From: Oscheius onirici
Lineage: Eukaryota > Nematoda > Chromadorea > Rhabditida > Rhabditidae
Length of the DNA stretch: 64,000 nucleotides
NCBI GenBank assembly: GCA_932521025.1
Contig: OW051469.1
Coordinates: 5,530,398-5,594,397, forward strand
Direction: 5' to 3'
Below, one piece after another: positions 11,484 to 20,509 of this stretch. The position numbers were made by a program, and so were the translations under genes. Numbering within the stretch: the first letter of the stretch is position 1; each line of letters begins with the position of its first letter. The notes under the pieces are model-generated. The model ran no database searches. It had not been told where the DNA came from and worked only from the letters and a program-made list of their open reading frames with translations.

Positions 11484-13553
11484 ATGAACCTCTTCTTCGT
11501 GGGAATCGCTCTTCTGCTGACCGGTTCTGGCGTCTACGGTATGGAGATTCAACCATTCGAAACCATCAAAGCGAGTCCGGCAATGAAGCCTGTGGAGAAG
11601 CTGAGCGTCGGCGGTACAGAGGAAACACATGCCAAAATCACTATCGACGTCGACGGCCGAAAGAAACTGATGGAAATGAAAAAAAGTTGATGGGAACACG
11701 GAAGTGAACTCCAAGGACTGGACCGATATGGGGATCTGCTACATAAAGCAGACTGAGAATAAAACCTGCGATATTGGAACGAACCTCCAATCTGTCACTT
11801 CGGATCAATGTCAGGCTGAAAACGGGCGCTGTGCTGACAACAAGGGAGTCTGCACCTATCAGGGAAATGGAGCTAAAGCAAGTTCTTGTTGCTCTCAAGA
11901 TGAAGCCAAAATTTGTCCTGGAAACACCCTGCCCTACTCTGTCAACATCGGAAACGACGTCTATGATAAAACTTTCGGAACCCAGGACAATGTGGAGAGC
12001 TGCAAGAAACTCTTTGGAGGAAGCAAGACCTTCGTCCTCGATGGGAACCTTTGCTGCCCGAAGTACAAGATCCAATCAACGGGTACCAATTTGTCCTTCC
12101 CACTCGCCAAACTGAAATCGATGGGTGATATGCTCCTGCCAGCTGGGGATAGCGTCAATAAGAAGGACTTCAAGGACTGCTCAAAGGATAGCTGCAAGCC
12201 GGAAGAATGGTGTGCCCCAGTCGAGGCCCATGACAACGTGCCGAATGGCAAATTGTCTCTCTGCTTTCCCAGTTAGTCTCACTCTCTCTAGTTGTCTCAA
12301 TCCAAACTTTCAGAGCCGACATGTCCTCATCCGAGCAACAAGGTCTACCTGTCAAGAAAGCCTCTGGAGACTCACACCTGTCAGACTGAGTCGAAAGACT
12401 GGCGACAAGAGCTATTGTGTCAGCATCGATGCCACAAATTCGACCGATTGGATAATCAAGAGTGCAGTCTGCTGCCCCAGGGACAAGTACGACAATCCGT
12501 GCTCCGTCGATATTGGCAAGAACAGAAATCCTCTAGTTGACAAGATGGGAACAGTCATCGACGTGCCCGTCACGAACTGTACCGACGACGATAAGAACAC
12601 TCGCGAATGGACTCCACTGAACGACGGACAGGGCACCTCCAGCCACAAGGTGTGCTGTGAGTGGAAGAAGGTCGACAAGAAGGTCTTGGACAAGTTCGAA
12701 TTGGAGACGTGCAAGAGTGGCGGAAAGCTCAACATCGCAGACCGTCTCTTCAAGACGTGTCCAGCTGGATCCGCGAACGGTGCCCAACAGGATTGAGCGA
12801 ACGTTCGTGTTCTTTGTTCGTTTTGACCGAATACGAACACGAACAGTTCGTGTTCGAGGACGAACATGGAACTGGCGAATGTTCGTGTTCGCTTGACGAA
12901 CAAAAAAAGTGAAAATGTTCGCTGTTCGGGGCTCGAACAGAGTTCAAAAGGTCACGAACAACGACTGTCCGAGTCAAAGGCATCCAAATTTATCTTACAA
13001 TTAGCCTTTTGGATTCCCTACTCATTTCCAGTTTATTACTAACCTGCTTTTTTTGTTAAGTTAATCATCAAACGACTGATTCACACAAAAAAAGTGATTT
13101 GGACGAAAATTCGTGAAATGTTCGAACTGTGTTCGTGTTCGCATGTTCACGGACATTGGGACGACGAAAATTTCGTGTTCGGTTCGCAGGCGAACGAAAA
13201 ATGCCCTGTTCGGTTCGGCCCAAAAAAATTTAGGGGAGAAGAGATAACAATTTGGATTTATGCCGACAAGGAGAAGACTACTGAGACTGGCGCATGCCTG
13301 TCCTTTTTCACGGTAGCCAAGAAGGATCATAAGGTCAACACGGCTCTCTCTGGTCATCGGCGTCATTGTGCTGGTCGTCATTGGAGTCATCTTTCTAGTG
13401 GCTGGAGTCATCATGTTCCTCAAGTACATGTCGAGAAGCTCCTGCGACACGAAGAAGGCCGACAAGACAAAGGCCAAGTGCGGCAAAGATGCGACGACGT
13501 CTGATGGCACGACTGGAGGAACGACAGGAGGCGAGACTACCGGTGGAAAGTGA
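11484..13553 (+). CDS. Cysteine-rich repeat protein with signal peptide and possible C-terminal membrane anchor
   Basis: Starts with a signal peptide (MNLFFVGIALLLTGSGVYG) 14 bases after the acceptor cttttcag. The ectodomain has at least three cysteine-rich units, each with CC pairs (ASSCCSQDEAKICPGN, DGNLCCPKYKIQ, KSAVCCPRDKYDN, SHKVCCEWKK), broadly like lustrin-type or nematode Cys-rich repeats. Introns near 12271 and 12353-12386 join it. One frame ends at 12796 (NGAQQD stop). A further exon (EEITIWIYADKEK, ACLSFFTVAKKDHK) leads to a membrane segment (GVIVLVVIGVIFLVAGVIMF) and a Thr/Gly-rich tail ending at 13553, followed by AATAAA at 13562. The frame is broken twice: at a run of seven A (11679-11685) and at a (CT)4 tract (13344-13351). 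Each is repaired by a one- or two-base change, so this may be a recent pseudogene, a polymorphic allele or a sequence error. Function unknown. Confidence 0.6.
12797..13225. repeat. GTTCG-rich repeat tract, possible mobile element
   Basis: Two clusters (12797-12962 and 13093-13225) are built from many copies of ttcgtgttcg and its complement cgaacacgaa, separated by about 130 bp of ordinary AT-rich sequence. Both contain an aaaaaaagtga run. Copies in both orientations could fold back on each other. It sits between the last ectodomain exon and the membrane exon of the cysteine-rich gene and carries no coding potential of its own. It looks like a non-autonomous element or satellite patch. I could not define clean ends or a target-site duplication. 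Confidence 0.45.
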
Positions 13554-14127
13554 TCCAGATCAATAAAGGTGGATCAGTTTTGTCTTTTGTTTCTTTCTTT
13601 CTGTGTGTTTGGCAAATGGGAAACTCTTTAGTGCTTGCTTCTAGTCACGACTCTCTTCTAGAAGCTCTTTCCTGAAGAGCTATTTCTGGTTCAGACTTTA
13701 CCCATTCTCCTTCTCTGACCTGACTTTGAGCGCAGAGGACGACCTCCTCCGCTGTTGACGCACATTGTGCTCATGTACGGGAGAGGATCACTGGAACTGA
13801 GCCGAGCGACATATTGCAGGGGGTGATCAAACATGCATTCCAATGCCGAAGGGTCAGTTTCAAATTCTCGTCGTTGATTAAAAGATGTCTTCGAGTCTCG
13901 TTAGTGTCCATGTGTAGCCATTGTCGTGGATTTGACGGTGAGAAAAGGTGCGAAACGAAATCCATAGCAGTCAGACGAGTCGGTCGACAAGAGGCCACGA
14001 AAACCAGGACCGATTTCGCTGAAGAATAGGTCAGAATGGCTTGAAGTTTAAAGAGGTTTGCCAGAAAAATACAAAGACTTTTGTGCGTAGCATATTGTAG
14101 CCAAAATGTTTATTGGATTAAACCGTT
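13554..14127. other. Intergenic, convergent gene ends
   Basis: Holds the polyadenylation signal of the cysteine-rich gene (AATAAA at 13562) and, on the minus strand, that of the first lectin (AATAAA read from 14114 to 14109). Nothing else was recognised between them. Confidence 0.5.
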
Positions 14128-15226
14128 TTATGCACAATAGTTCTTCTGAGCTGGCAGCTGACACATGTACGAAAATTTGCCGAAACCGTCGTCAGATCGC
14201 CACTTTCCATTGAAGATAGACATAATGGTGTTTTGATATGTTGCTTCACCCGATGGTTCTGAAATTGTTTGTTTTGAATACCGTTAAAGACAAACGATTG
14301 GCCTCCCAGTTAGCATAGCTGGCAGTATTTCCGTCTGACCATCCCCATGTGCCTTTTTTGTTGGAAAAGTAGCCGATGGTAAAGGGCTGGTCCTCGGGAT
14401 CCCCCACGTCTATGTTCAGTTCCATAAAGGTATTTTGAATCCATGTGTTTTGATATGCGTTTGTTATTGAGGGAACATTTCCGCCGAGCTGTTGACAATT
14501 GGCGTCTGCTTGTCTGGTTTCCGCCTGCATATTCCCATTGCTGTAGTACCAGAAGTTTGTTTGAGGGTTGAAGAAAAGACCGGTGAGATTGTGGTTTGTT
14601 GGGAGAAGAGACGGGCTGGATTGGCCGTTTGAACATTGTGGAATCTTAGAAAGATGACTGGCAAGTGAGAACACCCACCTCACACAGAAAGTTTTGGCGG
14701 ATGAAGTAATTGTCCAGACTCCCTTGCCAGATGCCGTCTGGATACGAGATGCCAGATACCGCATCGTCACCAGTTGCGTCTAGTAGTCCGACGTTTCCAA
14801 AAGTCGCTAAAAACATTTATCCTGGTCATTAAGAGTATTACGTTCAAAGTTGCTGTAGCTGTAAGGTGAGCCATCCGTCCAACGCCAGTGTCCAAGGATA
14901 TTCGATAAGCCTAGCCAAACAGCTGAGAATTTATGCTTCAGAGCGACTGAAAAAATGCAAACGATAGTGTACGGACTTACTGTTAGTGATGTAGTCATTT
15001 TGAGCTTTGTCCTTTACTGACGGAAGATGACCTCCCATGTTCTTACATATGCTCTCTGCCGCTGTCCAAGGAGCAGCAAAACTGAAACGATTTTTAATAC
15101 AAATGATTAATAGACTTACGGTGCTGCGACGTAGCAAGTGTTGTATTCTGTAGACTCAGTGGCATTGGGAAAAGGACATTTGGTCACTGATAGAAGAGGA
15201 AGACTAAGCAAGAGCAGGACAAGCAT
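14128..15226 (-). CDS. Secreted protein with two C-type lectin domains (copy A)
   Basis: Signal peptide MLVLLLLSLPLLSVTK, then CPFPNATESTEYNTCYVAAP. The first C-type lectin domain has AAESICKNMGGHLPSVKD, AVWLGLSNILGHWRWTDGS and YSYSNFE, closing with IRQNFLCE. A linker (IPQCSNGQSSPSLLP) leads to a second domain with NFWYYSNGNMQAETRQADA, CQQLGGNVPSI, TIGYFSNKKGTWGWSDGN and YANWEANQ, ending KFSYMCQLPAQKNYCA. The WIGL/WxWxDGS/NW framework is canonical. The usual Ca-binding EPN/QPD motif is not clear in domain 1, so sugar binding is uncertain. Six exons; the last intron uses a plain gtttg donor. Tandem with copy B, same exon plan and about two-thirds similar. Start chosen at the only ATG giving a signal peptide. 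Confidence 0.87.
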
Positions 15227-15755
15227 CTTCTGAGGCGGCTGCTATCATATGTCTTTTGGGTGAGAATAGAGATAAGAAGGCTACACCGATAGTCTTGATT
15301 TTTTTTTAGATCTTTCAGCCTTTTGGGTGACATTGTGAGACGACACTACATACGTTTTGAGGTCCGAACGACAGGTGGGTGGTTACTGAAAGATTGACAG
15401 TCTTGTGAAATGATTCAAGGTTCGACATGCGCTATCTGTCTTTGTTAATGATTAAAGTTGAACAGTGTCTGTCTCTCTGTCTGTACGTAACCTAGGGTCG
15501 AGTAAGGTGAAAAGCGAAGAAGCGGAACCCGCGAAACGTATTGCACCAAGAGAGCAGGTCTATTTCGAGACCAGGCTAACCTGTTGCCCTATTTGTCTGC
15601 CTCTCTTGCTGACAATACTTAAAAAATAAGCGATTTTCCACGGTATATCACTGGAATTCTCTTACTGTTATTTACTGCCTCCTTTCCAATTCCTCACATT
15701 TTCCGGAGAGTTCAAAAATAAGTAGCAGTCAAATTATTTATTTCGTTGAACAATT
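15227..15755. other. Spacer between tandem lectin genes
   Basis: About 530 bp, holding the promoter side of lectin A and the 3' end of lectin B (AATAAA on the minus strand near 15743-15738). No TATA box, RNA gene or repeat was recognised. Confidence 0.45.
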
Positions 15756-16894
15756 TCATATGCAGTAGTTTTTCTGTGCTGGCAGTGCACACATGTAGTA
15801 AAAATAATCAAAACCGATGTCAGAACGCCACTTTCCACCCAACATGCTCATAATGCCGTATTCAGGTATTCCTTGGCCATTTTCTGGTTCTAAACAGTTT
15901 TAAATATAGCCTAAAATAAATTAAACCTCTGGGCTCCCAGTTGGTGTAGCTGGCAGTGTTCCCGTCAGTCCACTGCCAAGTGCCCTTACTGTCGGAAAAG
16001 TAGCCGAGAGAAAAGTATTCGTCTGTGCGAGAGTGTTCTTTTCCATTCAGCGTTTTGAAGGCTTTCTGAAGCCAAGTGTTTTCGAATCCGTTCGATATTG
16101 AGGGAAGATGTCCTCCCAGCTGTTGACAAAACGAATCAGACCGACGAGTCTGATCTTTCATATCCTGATTACCGTAGTACCAAAAGTTTGTTTGAGAGTT
16201 GAAGAGAAGTCCGGTGGAATTGTCAGTGGTTGAGAGAAGAGATGGACTGGATTGGCAGTTTGAACATTTGGGAATCTGAATGTTTGAAAGATCACTGGTA
16301 AGAGACGAGTTACTTGACACATAAATTTGTCTCTGATGTCAAGCTCATCCTCCTCTTCCTCCCAAACACCATCTGCCGGCTGTCCACTAGGCCAACGACT
16401 GATCAAACGTGCTACTGGTCCATAACCGCTCCCTAGAAACAAATCTCTGGGCTGCTAATAAGTCTTACAATCAAAGTTTGAATAGTTGAATCTGGAGCCA
16501 TCCGTCCAACTCCAATGATCGCCACTGGTTATGAACGCACCTATCCAAGTGGCATCCAAATGAAGAATGGTCGTAACTAAAAAGATTTTTTTAGTTATCT
16601 GGCTGTCTCACCATTAAGAAGATAATTATTCTGTGTTTGGTCCTTGACGGAAGGTAGATGTCCTCCAAGGTTTTTACCTAAGTTTGTATCTGCCTAATTT
16701 AAGTTAGTTCTTACATATGCTCTCTGCAGCTCCCCAAGAGGCAGTGAAACTAAAATTTGAATTGGAAGAGGCTTTTATCAGGCTTACGGTGCTGCTACGT
16801 AGCACATGTCGTATTCTATAGATTCATACGCTTCAGGAAAAGGACATTTTGCAACAGTCAGAACCGGAAGCGTGATCAGTATCCAGAGAAGCAT
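15756..16894 (-). CDS. Secreted protein with two C-type lectin domains (copy B)
   Basis: Paralogue of the neighbouring lectin. Signal peptide MLLWILITLPVLTVAK, then CPFPEAYESIEYDMCYVAAP. Domain 1 has ASWGAAESICKNLGGHLPSV, DATWIGAFITSGDHWSWTDG and FNYSNFDWSGY, ending IRDKFMCQ. Linker IPKCSNCQSSPSLLS. Domain 2 has NFWYYGNQDMKDQTRRSD, CQQLGGHLPSISNGFENTW, SLGYFSDSKGTWQWTDGN and YTNWEPREPENGQG, ending YYMCALPAQKNYCI. An EPE-like motif precedes the last loop. Exons 1 and 2 are 16894-16788 and 16749-16715. An extra 37-nt intron (16714-16678) splits the ICKNLGG codons; copy A is continuous there. It is probably secreted and may act in pathogen recognition or feeding, as many worm lectins are thought to do; that is inference. 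Confidence 0.87.
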
Positions 16895-16953
16895 CTCCCG
16901 AGACGGCTGCTATCAACTGAACTTTTGATGAGAATACTGAGATAAGACTACGT

Positions 16954-17160
16954 TCAGGCGTCTTCTTTCTTTGATCTTTTGGATTTCATTTTTTTCTGAC
17001 TCAAACGTACAGTGATTTGCATCTCGCCGCGTCTGCCGTCCATCGTAATAAATTCGAGATTGACTCCGTCAGGATGGCAGATGTCTGTCCACCGCTGACA
17101 CCTACATCCCGAGCCTATCAAATCTCTTTTCGAGGCTTTATTCATTCCCGTCACAGTCAT
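16954..17160 (-). CDS. Doubtful 68-residue ORF upstream of lectin B
   Basis: An ATG-initiated frame on the same strand as lectin B, ending 60 bases before that gene's ATG. It reads GSGCRCQRWTDICHPDG, then VNLEFITMDGRRGEMQITV and a Lys/Arg-rich end. Composition is protein-like, but there is no signal peptide, family match or splice support. It could be an upstream ORF, a remnant exon or chance. Confidence 0.2.
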   Translation of the reverse strand: MTVTGMNKASKRDLIGSGCRCQRWTDICHPDGVNLEFITMDGRRGEMQITVRLSQKKMKSKRSKKEDA

Positions 17161-19751
17161 TCATCCCGGAGTACCCTGTCATAGGCTCTGTTCATTCGTA
17201 GCTCAGCCAGTATGATCTTTCAGATTTGTCTGCTGACTCAATCGTACTAACCACAGGTGGTTTGAATGTTTTCTCTCACATTTCTCGATTCTCGTAAAAG
17301 AGCTGTTTTGAATTTACGATGAAGGCGGGAGCTGATATTTTTAGCCGGATCTTATAAATAGTCTTCTGTGACTGGAAGTGACCCTGAACCTTCTGAACTC
17401 TCTTTTTTAATTAGTACACTTGTAAAAATTATCCAACTCTGATCCTATTCCAGTGCAACCACTGCAATGACTCTCTTCCAAAAGACCCCATTACCCTCTC
17501 TCTCTCAGCAAACAGCCATCAGCACTTTCAATCCGATTGTACAAACGCTTTCGTGCAAATTGGAACACTCGAAAATAGAAACATAGCATGTCAGTAAGCT
17601 GCGCTTATTCTCATAGACGTCAAATTGTGTTACGACAATATGCTTTGGAACGAATCGAGCTGTCACAGACATACAAATGGTTTATTCATTAGTTCATACT
17701 GCCTCTTTTTTGAGGGAAGTCCTTTGGTGATTGAGTTTGCCGAAAGAGGCTATCCGCTATGACGTTTTCTCGTTTTACTAGTCTTACTAAAGTGTCATTG
17801 TGTGTGTACCCAATTGTGGTCAGTAAAGAAGAACTGACCTATATGAGGACGGTTAACGGATCTCCATATTGGAACAATACGTTTAAACTCAAGAGATCAA
17901 AAATTAGATATATAAAAAAAGTTGAAAATGCTGTCAAAGAAGAAGCTGTGTTTACCAATATCATTGCAACATAATGACACCGCGCATCCATGTGACATCT
18001 TTCCTGTTGTCGTCTTTTGGTCTAGACCGAGAGCGGGATTGACCTCGCGTGTTTTGCACACTCTATTTTTATCCGCCTTTCTTCACTTTTCGCGTGCGTC
18101 AAAGCCATCGCGTTATGAAACAAGACATATATAAGCGTGTGTAAGAGCACTTCTCACACCCTTCTTCTTCCCGAGAACTTCCTCTTTTCTTCAAATTAAT
18201 CTACTCGCGCACTGCTCATAAAACTTCTTCTTTGAGCTTTCCGTGGCTCAAAGACTTGTCAAAGATTATCCGAAGATCAACAGCCAATTTGAAAATTGAA
18301 ACTCTGCTCCTCCCACAAGTTGTTTCTTTAGTAGGTTTCCATGTTTTTCACCTCCTCGGTCACCCAGTTCCCAGGAGAGACCCGAATATAAATGAGTTCT
18401 TGACAATACCCCAAAGCTCACCAGAAGGTCTCTCCCCTTTTTCACTTCCTCATCCGTAAATAAATCCTGTTTTCGTTGACTAGCTTCCTGATGAAGCCAC
18501 TTATCCGCAGTCGAAAGGGTTTCTTCTGCTGTAGTCCTTTCGGTTCCTGAGCCCTTCTGTCGCCTCTCATTTCCGTCAAATGTAATTGCACCCTCACTCC
18601 GGATTCTCTTCCCTATTCACTCTTTCTTCCGAAGTCTCTTTATGTCTACATCGCCCAAGAGCCTTTGATCAACGATGCTAGCGGTTTCCTTGAAATTAGA
18701 CGAATATGCTGGCTCTGTTCTCTCGATAAGTACCAGTTGCGGGGTTTTTGGGATTGTGGATATGTTTGCTTACGGTTTTTAAACTTTTTCTGGTAAAACT
18801 TTGATTGTTCTCTTACTGACTACCGCTGTCTTTCTGCATAGCCTTTACCTTGCATGCATTTTTGTTGTAACACGAAAAAGGTAGACGAGCCAACAGTCCC
18901 AGACTTTACTTCCAGACACAACTAACATACAATAATAAGATGTCTTGTCACATAGGAGATTAGATGGGACACGTGTTGACATGTTATCCCGCTCCACAAC
19001 AATGTTAACGTGCATGTCCATAGTTTTCTGTCACAGGAACACGACAATATTCTGGTCGTGCTGGAAACTCTATCATTCTCCAGCCTACTGTATTGTCTCT
19101 GAGTCTCCTTGGTAAATGGTTCAGCAGCTCGTATTTTATATTTTCAATCGTATATATGTCAAAACACCCACATTGTTCTGAATGACTTGTATTCCAAGAG
19201 TCTCATGTTCCTCTGTTTATTTATCTTTCTCCTTCTAAAAGGGTCAGAGATATCCTGTCGTTTAGAACGCTCAAGAACCTCTGCCCGTGTACAGATTTCA
19301 TTAATCTCAGTCTTGACATGTTCTATCGCTTCGAAGAAACTGATGGGAGAGCCACAGAACCCTGTTTACCCACACGTCTCGAGGTCGTGGGAACGTCGTT
19401 CCTCTCCATTCATCATCTCATTTTATGCCTTGCGTATAGATATCCTAAAATACGCGTAGTGTTTATCTTTAGCTCGTAGTGTAAATACTGAAATATTCAT
19501 TGTGAGATTGGAAGGAAGAAGACATAGGATAGCAAAACACATTACTCACTAAGACTATACTAGCGCTGTTTGCTCTCTTGTACTGATCCTCTTGGTCTTT
19601 TTATTCCTAAAAGCCATTTTCCAATACAACCACTCCATTAAAATGTCTGACTCACTGGCATCGTTGTCGCCTAGCATAGTCTTTAGGGAAACAGCTGTTA
19701 TGCTTAGCTCAAGATCACTTTGAGAAACTCATAAATAGTAAACTGTTCATT
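17161..19751. other. Large gap with little visible content
   Basis: 2.6 kb without a convincing gene. There are two TATA-like sites on the plus strand: cttataaatag near 17350, and TATATAA at 18128-18134 followed about 330 bp later by an AATAAA (about 18459). The second pair could bound a short non-coding or unrecognised transcript, since no good ATG frame lies between them. Open frames at 17759-17974 and 19109-19459 have no recognisable features. Confidence 0.4.
18128..18134 (+). promoter_or_regulatory. TATA-like box of an unassigned transcript
   Basis: catatataagcgtg resembles a core promoter. The sequence after it is pyrimidine-rich with no obvious coding frame until an AATAAA about 330 bp downstream. 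Confidence 0.25.
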
Positions 19752-20096
19752 TCAAACAGCATTACAGTAATCTCCCTTACAGCATCTGCCTTCCAAACGT
19801 AGCTTGGTGAATTTTTTCGGAGCCTCGCTTCCGAATTGTTTCTTGTAGTCTTCCGGCGTCATTGTAATGTTGAATTCTCCTCTCTTCTCCTTGCAATTAT
19901 TCAAATCATCACAGTTACCAAGCCAGAATTTCATTCTCCCCTTCGGTCTACTGGCAGTGACTGTATACTTGACGCAATAGTCAGTAGGACAACTAGCGTA
20001 GGTTTTGGAATACGTTTCGGCAACGAGGGACCAAACGACACAGGTGTAGGCTTGGGAGAGGGGGACAAGGAGCAGAAGGAGCAGCAGCAATTTCAT
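19752..20096 (-). CDS. Small secreted Ly-6/three-finger-like protein
   Basis: Single-exon frame of 114 residues. I start it at the internal ATG (20096) because it gives a clean signal peptide (MKLLLLLLLLVPLSQA); an ATG 18 codons upstream would place a charged stretch before it. The mature protein has spaced cysteines (YTCVVWSL, YASCPTDYCVKY, GNCDDLNNCKEK) and ends GRCCKGDYCNAV, the CC...CN ending of Ly-6/uPAR-type domains. It has no GPI-type hydrophobic tail, so it is probably secreted. Such small worm proteins often act on receptors or channels at the cell surface. The specific role is unknown; it could be an unrelated Cys-rich fold. Confidence 0.65.
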   Translation of the reverse strand: MKLLLLLLLLVPLSQAYTCVVWSLVAETYSKTYASCPTDYCVKYTVTASRPKGRMKFWLGNCDDLNNCKEKRGEFNITMTPEDYKKQFGSEAPKKFTKLRLEGRCCKGDYCNAV

Positions 20097-20509
20097 TCTC
20101 CGAATGAAAGTTTGTTTGATAATTTGTCTGTGTCGCGAGAGACATAACATTTAGCATGCGTTTCTTGTCAGACGATCACGTTTTACCAATTTGTTGAAAC
20201 TGCCCTGAAGTCTGTCATATCTGGCTAGCCTAGGAAATGATCCAAATCCTTTTGGAAATGAGAATGTTCCCTTTACACGGTCCCCTTACTTGCGAGATTA
20301 TATAGTAACCAGTATTATTTTTCCTATGATTCCACAAACCTCCATTTTTACTCTTTACAAGTCCAATTAAATTCAGAATAAAGAACAGTCCTTGTTTGTT
20401 TACGCTCCCCTCACATTACACCCGTGGTCGAATCTTTATAATCATCATATCCCTCGTTTCCACCTGTTTTTCGTGACGTTCCCTCTACTTTAATTTGATT
20501 CATTTCAGA
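20097..20509. other. Divergent promoter region
   Basis: About 410 bp between the minus-strand Ly-6-like gene and the plus-strand GTPase gene. It ends in a strong acceptor (gattcatttcag, ending 20508) right before the GTPase ATG, as expected for trans-splicing or a 5' UTR intron. Nothing else was seen. Confidence 0.4.

Noticed and set aside
12353..12386. A third frame break in the cysteine-rich gene
   Set aside because: A 34-nt GT-AG intron (gtcaag...cctgtcag) restores the frame to LSRKTGDKSYC, so no break is needed.
19752..20096. Three-finger toxin
   Set aside because: Ly-6-type domains are common in non-venomous animals; nothing here points to a toxin role.
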